Below, in pieces: positions 1-7,653 of a stretch of DNA of 38,516 bases. Position numbers and translations under genes: made by a program. Origin of the DNA: Loktanella sp. Its GTDB lineage: Bacteria > Pseudomonadota > Alphaproteobacteria > Rhodobacterales > Rhodobacteraceae. Location: assembly GCA_017390475.1 (NCBI GenBank), contig JAFPBO010000024.1:1-38516 (forward strand), in the 5' to 3' direction. The notes below the pieces were generated by a model that did no database searches, had not been told where the DNA came from, and saw only the letters and a program-made list of their open reading frames with translations. How positions within the stretch are numbered: position 1 is the stretch's first letter; each line of letters begins with the position of its first letter.

Positions 1-1
1 A

Positions 2-790
2 ATGACGATTTCAAAGCAAGGCCAATGCATGCCATCGTCTACTAAATTGCTCGCAACACGGCTCATCCGCGCGACCGCACCAAAAAGCCGGCTCGATGCC
101 GCTATAAAGTTTGTGCTGTTCAGCATCGCCATCCACATTGTGTCGCTGATCGTTGAACTTACACTGACTGGTCAATTTCACATGTCTCACGGCACGCGGT
201 TCCTGACGACTTTCTTCTCTGGAGCGCCGTTCCTGTGGCTGACGCTATATTCCGTCAGGCGGTCCTATCTGCTGCACAAGGAACTGGTCGAACTGGCCTC
301 GACTGACATGCTGACGGGTCTTATGAATCGTCGCGCCTTCGTTACGAAGGCTGCTGACCGCATGGCCGACGGTGCCCGTGGAGTGGTGATGATTATCGAT
401 GCCGACCATTTCAAGCAGGTGAACGACACCTATGGCCATGCGGTGGGAGACATGTGCCTTCAGGCGGTAGCAGACCGGTTGCGTGATGTGACGATGAAAG
501 ACGACATCCTTGCCCGCATTGGCGGCGAAGAATTCGGGATTTATTCCTGCTGCGATCCTTCGACGCTGGCGACGCTAGGCGACCGCATCTGCGCGACTAT
601 CGTGGTGCGCTACGATGCAGTGGCACCCCCACTGCACCTTACGTTGTCGGTGGGGGCTGCCAGCAGTATTGATGGCGAAACGCTTAATCAAGTTATGCGC
701 CGTGCAGACGAGGCACTATACCGCGCCAAAAAGGCCGGTCGCGCTCGGTTCGAAACATGGGAAATCGGGCGCGCTGCTCGAAGTTGCTGA
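2..790 (+). CDS. Membrane-anchored diguanylate cyclase (GGDEF)
   Basis: Probable inner-membrane diguanylate cyclase that makes cyclic di-GMP from GTP. The first 90 residues hold two hydrophobic segments (about 34-54 and 65-83). A short linker leads into a GGDEF domain with the STDMLTGLMNRR entry motif near residue 100 and the signature GGEEF at 174-178, so the active-site loop is intact. The four residues at the product-inhibition (I-site) position, usually RxxD, read MKDD, so the arginine is missing and feedback inhibition may be weak. There is no recognisable sensor domain beyond the membrane part. The gene begins at base 2, and the true start could lie upstream of the window. A short hairpin follows it. 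Confidence 0.85.
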   Translation: MTISKQGQCMPSSTKLLATRLIRATAPKSRLDAAIKFVLFSIAIHIVSLIVELTLTGQFHMSHGTRFLTTFFSGAPFLWLTLYSVRRSYLLHKELVELASTDMLTGLMNRRAFVTKAADRMADGARGVVMIIDADHFKQVNDTYGHAVGDMCLQAVADRLRDVTMKDDILARIGGEEFGIYSCCDPSTLATLGDRICATIVVRYDAVAPPLHLTLSVGAASSIDGETLNQVMRRADEALYRAKKAGRARFETWEIGRAARSC

Positions 791-821
791 TTGTCACTTC
801 TGAAACAGGAACTTCCGCGTC

Positions 822-843
822 AAGGTGGCCAAAGGCCACTTTA
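822..843 (+). terminator. Probable intrinsic terminator after the first GGDEF gene
   Basis: Inverted repeat GTGGCC-AAA-GGCCAC (825-839) extended by A-T and G-T pairs to about 9 bp, followed by a short T run (840-842). The T tract is short, so termination is likely but may be weak. Confidence 0.5.
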
Positions 844-920
844 CTGCTCGTAGGTTTCTGAGAGTTACCCAATGATAGGCCGTGTTGGTAGCCTCCTGCT
901 ACATGACAGATTCGTCTTGT

Positions 921-937
921 CGCCAGAATTTCTGGCG
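921..937. promoter_or_regulatory. 17-bp perfect palindrome upstream of fsr
   Basis: CGCCAGAA-T-TTCTGGCG is a perfect dyad with one central base, about 70 bp before the chosen start of the MFS gene. It could be an operator or a small hairpin. No regulator is encoded next to it, so the role is inferred from position only. Confidence 0.35.
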
Positions 938-1007
938 CCTATGTTTTGCCCACGGCAACAGCACATCAGCCAATTGCCTCCAAGCCAATATTTGCGAGGC
1001 AAGAGAT

Positions 1008-2213
1008 ATGGCAATTACAGCCCGATCCGGGACCTATCTTTCCGTGCTGGTTGTCCTTGGTGTGACGCATCTCCTGAACGATCTTATGCAGTCACTCATT
1101 CCAGCAGCCTATCCCATCCTGAAGGAAGCCTACGAACTGGATTTCGTTCAAATTGGCCTGATCACCCTGACCTTTCAAATTGCAGGCGCCTTGTTGCAAC
1201 CCGTGGCCGGCATGATCACCGACAGATATCCTGCGCCTTACTCGCCGGTCGTGGGCATGATGTTCACACTTTCGGGGCTCGTTTTGCTAGCGTTCGCTCC
1301 CAACTATTCGATGATCCTAGGGTCGGTAGCCTGTATCGGCATCGGATCATCTATCTTTCATCCCGAAGCGACCCGGATGGCGCGCTATGCGGCCGGTGGG
1401 CGTCAGGGACTGGCACAGGGTATCTTTCAGGTCGGGGGTCAGGCCGGTGGTGCACTTGGCCCCGTGTTGGCTGCGCTGATTATCGTGCCGTTGGGCCAAG
1501 CCAGCCTCGCTTGGTTTGCGGTTATAGCCTTGCTCGCCATGGCGATGTTGACGTGGATCGGCAGTCAACAGCGCCTGATCAGCGCCGCCTTCGAAACGCT
1601 ACGGTCCCGCGGCAGAAAAGGGACGCAGGTGCCTAGTCACGCACCGCTGACAATCGGCATCGGCCTCATTGTCCTGACGTTTCTGATGTTCACTAAGAAT
1701 GCCTACGGCGAGAGCTTTCGCTCGTTCTATACTTTCTATCTGATCGAGCGGTTCGGCCTGACCATCCCGGCGTCTCAGATGATGCTGTTCATTTTTCTGA
1801 TAGCGGCGGCCGTTGGCGTTTTGATTGGCGGTATTCTCGGCGACCGGTTCGGACGCTACCGCATCATCTGGTTCTCGATGCTTGGACCGCTTCCCCTGAC
1901 GTTGATCCTGCCATATGCGGATCTTTTCTGGACTGGGGTGCTGACGATCATGATCAACCTGATCATGGCTAGCGCCTTTGCCTCAATGCTCATCTATGCG
2001 ATGGATCTTCTGCCCAACCGGATCGGCTTGATTGGGGGGTTGTTCTACGGCCTAAACTTCGGCCTTGGTGGTATTGCCGCTGCGTTTTTAGGGGTAATGG
2101 CGGACCGCTACGGCATTGAAACCGTTTTCCAGTTCTGTGCGTTTCTGCCGATTGCGGGCTTGCTGGCGTGGTTCTTGCCACCTCTGGATGAAGACGTTGG
2201 GAGACAAACCTGA
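1008..2213 (+). CDS. fsr: Fosmidomycin-resistance-type MFS exporter (Fsr family)
   Basis: Twelve-helix major facilitator of about 401 residues, the usual length for Fsr. It follows the family closely: THLLNDLMQSLIPA in helix 1, LTFQIAGALLQPV then TDRYP after helix 2, SSIFHPEATRMAR, and GLAQGIFQVGGQAGGALGP. Fsr proteins of E. coli type pump fosmidomycin and probably other small molecules out using the proton gradient; the native substrate here is unknown. The ATG at 1008 is chosen because AGGCAAGAG lies just upstream and the family N-terminus matches; the frame is open further upstream to about 882 but that stretch is not Fsr-like. The DUF305 remnant follows after about 50 bp in the same frame. 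Confidence 0.88.
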   Translation: MAITARSGTYLSVLVVLGVTHLLNDLMQSLIPAAYPILKEAYELDFVQIGLITLTFQIAGALLQPVAGMITDRYPAPYSPVVGMMFTLSGLVLLAFAPNYSMILGSVACIGIGSSIFHPEATRMARYAAGGRQGLAQGIFQVGGQAGGALGPVLAALIIVPLGQASLAWFAVIALLAMAMLTWIGSQQRLISAAFETLRSRGRKGTQVPSHAPLTIGIGLIVLTFLMFTKNAYGESFRSFYTFYLIERFGLTIPASQMMLFIFLIAAAVGVLIGGILGDRFGRYRIIWFSMLGPLPLTLILPYADLFWTGVLTIMINLIMASAFASMLIYAMDLLPNRIGLIGGLFYGLNFGLGGIAAAFLGVMADRYGIETVFQFCAFLPIAGLLAWFLPPLDEDVGRQT

Positions 2214-2264
2214 ACTTTATCGAAAGCCGAGATTTATGTAAGCGCCGCCACGCACCATTCAGCA

Positions 2265-2608
2265 ATGGGTCACGGCAACATGGATGGGGATCAGACAGCT
2301 GGCATGGGCAGCAGAATGATGGGGATGGGCGGTGTCGATCTGGACACCATGCCTAAGCATGTGCAGGAAAGTATGCGGCGCATGATGATCAGCGCGCCCG
2401 CTATGCATGATGGGATGATGAATGAAGATGCAGACGTGGCCTTTGCTTGTGGTATGATTGCCCACCATCAGGGTGCCATCGACATGGCGCAGGTCCTGAT
2501 CAAACATGGTCAAGACCCACGCATGCTTGCGCCTACTGAAGAGATTATTGCCGCGCAGGTCGCAGAGATGGAACAAATGAGCACCTGCTGGCTAAAAACG
2601 CCAATTGA
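2265..2608 (+). pseudogene. DUF305 (CopM-like) protein, frameshifted at the C-terminus
   Basis: The product is rich in Met and His and carries the DUF305 core: DADVAFACGMIAHHQGAID, then IIAAQVAEMEQM. DUF305 proteins are usually periplasmic and some bind copper. Two lesions are visible. Near 2586-2588 the reading frame loses one base: restoring a G after 2587 would give STWLAKNAN and a stop at 2606-2608, the usual family ending. As it stands, translation runs on to 2702 through unrelated residues. The N-terminus begins at the His/Met-rich mature part with no signal peptide, although the in-frame codons before the ATG (AATHHSA) look like a post-cleavage region. The gene is therefore probably inactive, unless the indel is a sequencing error. 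Confidence 0.7.
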
Positions 2609-2913
2609 GCCTCTTGAGACGCGCGTTCAGGCGCTGCGCGTCACTCCCTCAGGCCCGATAGAGACACTGTTTTGTCGTATTGGTAACTCTCGTCTACAAT
2701 GAAGGTCTGCTCAAGAAGTAGGCGGATTGGGTTTTGCAGTTGCGACAAATGCTCGCTTGCCGCCCTGTCTGCCGGAACGGGGCGAACGGCCCTGAGCGGC
2801 TACTCGTCTGTCTTGCGGATGCTGCGGTGCGGCTTTCGCATTGCTGCCATTCGTTCATACCGCAGCATTTTTGATGGGCCGGATGGCGGCGGAGCGGACT
2901 ATTGATGTGGAGT
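2609..2913. other. Gap with one unsupported 68-codon frame
   Basis: About 300 bp between the DUF305 remnant and the LysR gene. It holds an open frame at 2699-2905 (+) coding for a Cys/Arg-rich peptide with no recognisable domain and no good ribosome binding site. It resembles eroded intergenic sequence more than a gene. No RNA gene or clear hairpin was seen. Confidence 0.3.
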
Positions 2914-3798
2914 TCAACGGATAGACATCAGCCATTTCTTGAAAATTCTGATCTCCCTGCGGTCCTGATCACCGTCGCGGCAGACAAAATACAGGCCGCT
3001 GTCGAGCGGGATCAGGACTTCGTCAAGACGGACTAGCCTGCCCGCCTCAATATCTCTGGCGACCAACAACTGGCGCGCTAGGGCGACGCCCTGCCGGTCA
3101 ACCGCGGCTTCAAGTAAGGCCGCACTTTCCGAAAACTTGATCTTGTTCCGGTGCGGAATCTCCTCGGGCGGCAGACCTGTTATCTTTGCCCATTTGTCCC
3201 ACCCCTGATGATAGTCGTGATGAAGCAAGGGCAACTTGGCGATATCGTCCGCGGCCATGGGCAGGGAGACATCACCGATAAGCGCGGGGGATGCGACGGT
3301 GATCAGCGCCTCATCGGCGATTTTTTCGACATAAAGCCCGTCCCATTTGGGCACGCCAAAACGCAACGCGACATCAACCTCGGACGTGTCGAAATCTGTC
3401 AGGGTATCGGCCGTATCCAGATACAAAGCGATACTTGGATGTTGTTCATGAAACGACGGCAGACGGGGCACGAGCCATTTCAGTGCCACCGCGTTGGGCA
3501 GAGAGACCTTCAACGATTGACGCATATGCTGGCGTTTCATCTCTGAGACGCCTTTTTGCAGCGTCGCAAATGCAGGGCGCGTTGATTGGAGCAATTGCGC
3601 GCCTTTGGCTGTCAATTCCACTCCGCCAGCGCGGCGATGGAATAACGTGACCCCCAGATAGGCCTCCAGCAGCTTGATCTGACGGCTGACCGCGCCATGG
3701 GTGACGTTCAGACGATCCGCTGCCTTGCTGAAGCTGGCATGTGTCGCTGCCTCATCAAACGCCTGAAGCGCGCGCAAGTGGTGAAGATTGTCGATCAT
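2914..3798 (-). CDS. LysR-family transcriptional regulator (GcvA-like)
   Basis: About 294 residues, normal for LysR. The N-terminal winged helix-turn-helix spans roughly residues 7-64, with the GcvA-type pattern FSKAADRLNVTHGAVSRQI followed by LFHRR. The rest is a periplasmic-binding-like effector domain. The start at 3798 (MIDNLHHLRALQ) fits the family better than the in-frame ATG at 3822. It is divergent from the CynX-type transporter, with about 115 bp between them, so control of that transporter is the natural inference. The effector is unknown. Confidence 0.85.
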   Translation of the reverse strand: MIDNLHHLRALQAFDEAATHASFSKAADRLNVTHGAVSRQIKLLEAYLGVTLFHRRAGGVELTAKGAQLLQSTRPAFATLQKGVSEMKRQHMRQSLKVSLPNAVALKWLVPRLPSFHEQHPSIALYLDTADTLTDFDTSEVDVALRFGVPKWDGLYVEKIADEALITVASPALIGDVSLPMAADDIAKLPLLHHDYHQGWDKWAKITGLPPEEIPHRNKIKFSESAALLEAAVDRQGVALARQLLVARDIEAGRLVRLDEVLIPLDSGLYFVCRDGDQDRREIRIFKKWLMSIR

Positions 3799-3913
3799 GT
3801 GAGTTTTCCTGACATCCGTCACAGGAAAGCTCGTTAGCGAGGCATTTTACAAGTGAGTATGACCTGAGTGTCGGAATTAATTTCGAGTAAAAGTCACTTC
3901 CTGAGGGAATTCT

Positions 3914-5125
3914 TTGCACATGTCATCACACCATGCCACCTTCTCAGCCCTTTCAAAGCCCTATCTTATTCTCGCCCTTTTGTGGCTGGTCGGCTGGACG
4001 TTGCGCGTTCCTATCCTGGCGGCCCCACCTCTTGCGACGCATATGGCAGAAAGCCTTGACCTGGGTACCGCAGGCGTAGGTGCGGTGACAATGTTGCCTG
4101 TCATTGCCGTGGCGCTTGGTGCTGTTCCCGCCGCATGGCTCATCGCGCGCATCGGTCTGCGGACTGCTGTTGTCACTGGCATCTGCGTCATGGTTGTGGC
4201 CTCCACGGTGCGTGGTCAGGTTCCGTCTGCTGCGCTGCTGTTTGCGGCGTCACTGATCATGGGGCTGGGGGTCGCGCTGTTCCAGACAGCCCTGCCTGCG
4301 GCGACGCGGGTCTGGACGCCAACACATGTAGCACTTGGCAGTGCGGTCTACCTCAATGGTATGATGGTCGGCGAATTGTCAGCGGCGGGACTGACCTTGC
4401 CTGTCGTGCTGCCTCTGGCCGGGGGTGATTGGCAGCTGGCTCTTGTGCTGTGGGCTGTCCCGGTCACGCTGATTGCGGTTATGGTGATGGTTGCGCGCTT
4501 GCCGCAGGACGGGGCGAGTTCGGCAACGGACAAGCTGCCGGGGCTTTCCCAAAAAGGCGCGCTGCCGCGCTGGAACGATGCGCGCGTCTGGCAATATGGG
4601 GTCTTGCTGGGCAGTTCCGTCGTCTCGTTCTACGTAGTGAACGCTTACGCTGGGTCGGTCCTTCAGGCGCGCGGTGAAACCGATGCCCTCAGCGGCTTTT
4701 ACTTTGCCTATAACGCGATGCCCCTGCTGGGATCGGTTGCTATTCTTATCGCACCGCAGTGGATCGGATCACGCAGACCAATTGCCATTGCCGCGCTGAT
4801 CACAGCAGCAGGGCTGGCAGGGTTTGTCTTCTTCGAAGGCTGGACTTCCTGGGTATCCGCTTTGATCGTCGGTTTTGCGGCGACAGTGCAACTGGTCCTT
4901 TTAACCTCGTTGCCGCCATCCATTGCCACCGGCATTGCAGTGACGCGATTGAGCGCAGGCATGACTTTGATCGGGTTCGCCTTGGCGTTTCTGCTTCCTT
5001 TGATCGGTGGCTCGCTGGCAGAGGCAACCGGCAGGATCGAGGCGGCACTGATACCAGCGCTTATATTCATGATCGCGGCCCTCGCGGCACTTGGTCTCAA
5101 TGCCAGATATCCACGTTATGAATAG
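3914..5125 (+). CDS. MFS transporter, CynX/NimT type
   Basis: About 400 residues with 12 predicted helices. It resembles the cyanate/nitroimidazole transporter (CynX/NimT) branch of the major facilitators: LRVPILAAPPLATHMAESL in helix 1, then LGAVPAAWLIARIGLR between helices 2 and 3. The substrate cannot be read from sequence. Two starts are possible: TTG at 3914, about 7 bases after GAGG (3903-3906), or ATG at 3920, which has a longer spacing; TTG is preferred for that reason. It lies divergent to the LysR gene and is probably its target. The next gene downstream belongs to an insertion element, so it is likely transcribed alone. Confidence 0.8.
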   Translation: MHMSSHHATFSALSKPYLILALLWLVGWTLRVPILAAPPLATHMAESLDLGTAGVGAVTMLPVIAVALGAVPAAWLIARIGLRTAVVTGICVMVVASTVRGQVPSAALLFAASLIMGLGVALFQTALPAATRVWTPTHVALGSAVYLNGMMVGELSAAGLTLPVVLPLAGGDWQLALVLWAVPVTLIAVMVMVARLPQDGASSATDKLPGLSQKGALPRWNDARVWQYGVLLGSSVVSFYVVNAYAGSVLQARGETDALSGFYFAYNAMPLLGSVAILIAPQWIGSRRPIAIAALITAAGLAGFVFFEGWTSWVSALIVGFAATVQLVLLTSLPPSIATGIAVTRLSAGMTLIGFALAFLLPLIGGSLAEATGRIEAALIPALIFMIAALAALGLNARYPRYE

Positions 5126-5181
5126 CCGATGCGCCTTTGTTGACGGCTCAGATTTGTCCCGAAGTATTGAGTGCCATGATA

Positions 5182-6012
5182 GGGTCAGGACCCATTGAAT
5201 TTAGCCCCTGAGCGTGATTCACCGCCCGAAAACGGAGCGGTGATGTGTCTGATCTTTTCTGGCTGACTGATGCGCAGATGGCGCATCTGGCGCCTTAATT
5301 CCCGAAATCTCACGGCAAACCACGGGTGGTTGCCCGGCGTGTGTTGAGCGGGATTATCTTCATAAATCGCAATGGCTTGCGGTTGCGCGATGCCCCTCGG
5401 GAGTACGGGGCGCACAAGACGCTCTACAACCGATGGAAGCGATGGAGTGATAGAGGCGTCTTTGCCAGGATCATGACCGGTCTGGCCGCCGAGCATGGCG
5501 AGAGAAAGACTGTGATGATTGACGCAACCTATCTTAAGGCTCACAGGACAGCGACCAGTATGGGCGTGAAAAAGGGGGGCGCGGACGTCTGATTGGGCGC
5601 ACTAAAGGTGGCATGAACACCAAGCTGCACGCCATCTGCGACAGCAAAGGCCGCCCGCTTGACCTCTTCGTCACTGCCGGTCAGGTAAGCGACTACATCG
5701 GCGCAAGGGCATTGCTCAAAGGCCTGCCAAAGGTCGAGTGGTCGCTTGGAGATCGCGGTTACGATGCAGACTGGTTCAGAGAAGGGCTGGAAGACAAAGG
5801 CATACGCGCCTGCATCCCCGGTCGAAAACAGCGCAAGGTGAGCGTGAAATACGACAAGCGTCGCTATAAAAGCCGCAACCGCATCAAGATCGTGTTCGGC
5901 AGACTGAAAGACTGGCGACGGGTCGCAACACGGTATGATCGCTGCCCAACGGTCTTTCTCTCCGCCATCGCGCTCGCGGCAATCGTCATTTATTAGCTGT
6001 GAGTCCTGACTA
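5182..6012 (+). mobile_element. IS5-family insertion sequence (IS427-like), degenerate
   Basis: An 831-bp element, within the usual length of the IS427 group. Terminal inverted repeats are GGGTCAGGACCCA (5182-5194) and, read on the other strand, TAGTCAGGACTCA (6012-6000), with 10 of 13 identical. Each end is bordered by TA (5180-5181 and 6013-6014), compatible with a 2-bp target duplication. It carries two overlapping transposase frames, both damaged. It sits 13 bases before a HipB-like remnant, so the insertion may have separated that gene from its promoter. Confidence 0.8.
5245..5996 (+). pseudogene. IS5-family transposase, inactivated
   Basis: Frame A starts with GTG at 5245 (SDLFWLTDAQMAHL) and is cut by TAA at 5296-5298, then continues in frame to 5592. 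Frame B runs to 5996. The two join by a -1 shift at the A5G6 run near 5569-5579, the normal programmed arrangement for this group. The DDE residues D (MIDATYLKAHRTA) and D (LGDRGYDADW) are present, but the third motif reads NRIKIVFGRLKD where active members have NRIEI, so the catalytic glutamate is replaced by lysine. The C-terminus ends in TAG where TGG-CTG-TGA is expected, removing two residues. Nonsense codon plus active-site loss make this a dead transposase. Confidence 0.8.
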
Positions 6013-6025
6013 TAGGTGCCGACCG

Positions 6026-6272
6026 ATGGACTTGCCCTTGTATCCAATCCGAAGCCTGCGCTACGCGGGTGCCGTGATCCGGGCCAGGCGAAGTGCGCAT
6101 AAGCTTAGCCAGAAGGAGTTTGGAAAGACGAGCGACACCGCACAGTCCACCGTTTCAGACGTCAAGAATGGTGTCGTGTCCGTGAGCCTTGATGTCTATC
6201 TTGCGCCTTCTTGCGGTTCTTGGCGACGAGCTGCCAACAAAGGACAGTCTGGTTGACAGGGCGCAGCCCTGA
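6026..6272 (+). pseudogene. HipB-like XRE antitoxin/regulator, frameshifted
   Basis: Small helix-turn-helix protein of the HipB type: AGAVIRARRSAHKLSQKEF, then a degenerate recognition helix and STVSDVKNGVVSVSLDVYL. After this the frame goes wrong. Removing one T near 6201-6202 gives RLLAVLGDELPTKDSLVDR and a stop at 6270-6272, the normal HipB-like ending; unrepaired, the frame ends at 6256 in unrelated residues. There is no hipA-like kinase gene downstream, so this is an orphan and probably dead. The IS5 remnant sits directly upstream. Confidence 0.65.
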
Positions 6273-6367
6273 TTGCGTAGATCGCCTTGGTTTACTGCTA
6301 TACTCAAAAAAGTCACACTACATACACGGAGGCTAACCTTTGACCATGTTGTGAGTAATCAGCTAGT

Positions 6368-6404
6368 ACTTATGACTGATCCATCTCATACTCATGTCTG
6401 ATCC
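6368..6404. repeat. 15-bp direct repeat before the PAS-GGDEF gene
   Basis: ACTTATGACTGATCC (6368-6382) and ACTCATGTCTGATCC (6390-6404) match at 13 of 15 bases. Their starts are 22 bp apart, close to two helical turns. They lie in the 185-bp gene-free stretch before the start at 6458 and could be a tandem activator site. The rest of that stretch shows nothing else clear. Confidence 0.4.
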
Positions 6405-6457
6405 TTAGGCGCAGACTGGTGAAACACAGGTCACATTTGGCCCGGAGCATTTAACTG

Positions 6458-7462
6458 ATGGTTTTCGACAATTTTCCAAGTGATCCTTTTCATGGTGAAA
6501 TCGGAGAGATGTTATTGCTCACACCCGATCTGTTTGCCCTTTTTGGTGCGGATGGCCGTTTGCACGCAGCGAACCCTGCATTTTGTAAAGCCTATCATTG
6601 TGACCCCACAGAACGCCAATTTTGGCGTGATATCATGCGAGCGAATTTCGAACAGTCCCGCGGTCCTGTCATCAAGACCGACGATATAGAGGCTTGGCTG
6701 ACAGACGCCGATGGACGGCGGGGGACCCTGCCCTACCGCTCGTTCGAGGCCGAATTTCATGATGGCCGGTGGATATTGATTACCGAAACGGTCTGTCCCC
6801 AAGGACGTCTACTGTTTCAAGGCACGGACATCGCATCTATGCGGACTGAGAGCCGGACATTGCGCCTGGAACGTGACATAGCCCGCCGCAATTCATGGAC
6901 AGATCAACTGACCGGTGTGCCCAATCGCCGCTATATGATGGAGCAGCTTGAAATATGGTTCCACGAACAGGCCAATCGGCAGCATTTTGGCAATCATGCC
7001 CTTGCGGTCATCGATCTTGACCACTTCAAAGCGATCAATGATCAGTATGGTCATGCCATCGGAGACGATGTTCTTGTGTCCTTCAGCCGCAAAGCCGTGC
7101 GCTCAATTCGCGTGCAGGATCTGTTCGGCCGTATCGGTGGCGAAGAGTTCCTGTTGTTCATGCCAAATTGCGACCTGATCTCCGCAGACCGTAGACTTAA
7201 CATACTGCTAAGTGATGTGGCGGACATGATCGTCAGTTCCACGCATCCTGAACTACGATGTTCTTTCTCCGCAGGGCTGGTTCAAATCAGGTCAGACAAA
7301 GACATTCATCACGCGATGCGGCGGGCGGACCGACTGCTTTACGATGCAAAATTTGCTGGTCGCGCGCGCGTGCAAAACGAAGATGTTGCCCTGCATGTTG
7401 TAAACCCCCGTTTGCAGCAGCCAGAGCCGAATTTTCGGGATGGTACGTTCGTGAAGACTTAA
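6458..7462 (+). CDS. PAS-GGDEF diguanylate cyclase
   Basis: Soluble protein of 334 residues. Residues about 15-125 look like a PAS-type sensory region (LLLTPDLFALFGADGRLHAANPAF at its start, so a cofactor or ligand could bind). A helical linker follows, then a GGDEF domain from about residue 145 (SWTDQLTGVPNRRYM). The active site is GGEEF at 227-231, and the I-site RVQD is intact five residues before it. It should therefore make cyclic di-GMP with product feedback, unlike the first cyclase in the window. No phosphodiesterase (EAL/HD-GYP) is encoded nearby. A good terminator lies about 100 bp downstream. Confidence 0.87.
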   Translation: MVFDNFPSDPFHGEIGEMLLLTPDLFALFGADGRLHAANPAFCKAYHCDPTERQFWRDIMRANFEQSRGPVIKTDDIEAWLTDADGRRGTLPYRSFEAEFHDGRWILITETVCPQGRLLFQGTDIASMRTESRTLRLERDIARRNSWTDQLTGVPNRRYMMEQLEIWFHEQANRQHFGNHALAVIDLDHFKAINDQYGHAIGDDVLVSFSRKAVRSIRVQDLFGRIGGEEFLLFMPNCDLISADRRLNILLSDVADMIVSSTHPELRCSFSAGLVQIRSDKDIHHAMRRADRLLYDAKFAGRARVQNEDVALHVVNPRLQQPEPNFRDGTFVKT

Positions 7463-7560
7463 AGCGGTAAACATGAAGATTGGATCGCTGGTTTCCCTTT
7501 CGGTTTGATCTGGGATTCGTCCTTTGCAAGAGGATCATTCATGTCAGCGGCATGTCCGTA

Positions 7561-7580
7561 TGCGCTCAGAGCGCAGTTTT
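7561..7580 (+). terminator. Intrinsic terminator after the PAS-GGDEF gene
   Basis: Perfect 6-bp stem TGCGCT-CAG-AGCGCA (7561-7575) followed by GTTTT. It lies between the convergent ends of the cyclase gene and the autotransporter gene. Confidence 0.65.
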
Positions 7581-7653
7581 CAGGAAATATTGAAGGTGGC
7601 GAGTGGTCATTCGGCGTTGTTGATGGCACGGGTTCCCCCTCCTGACGGTATGG

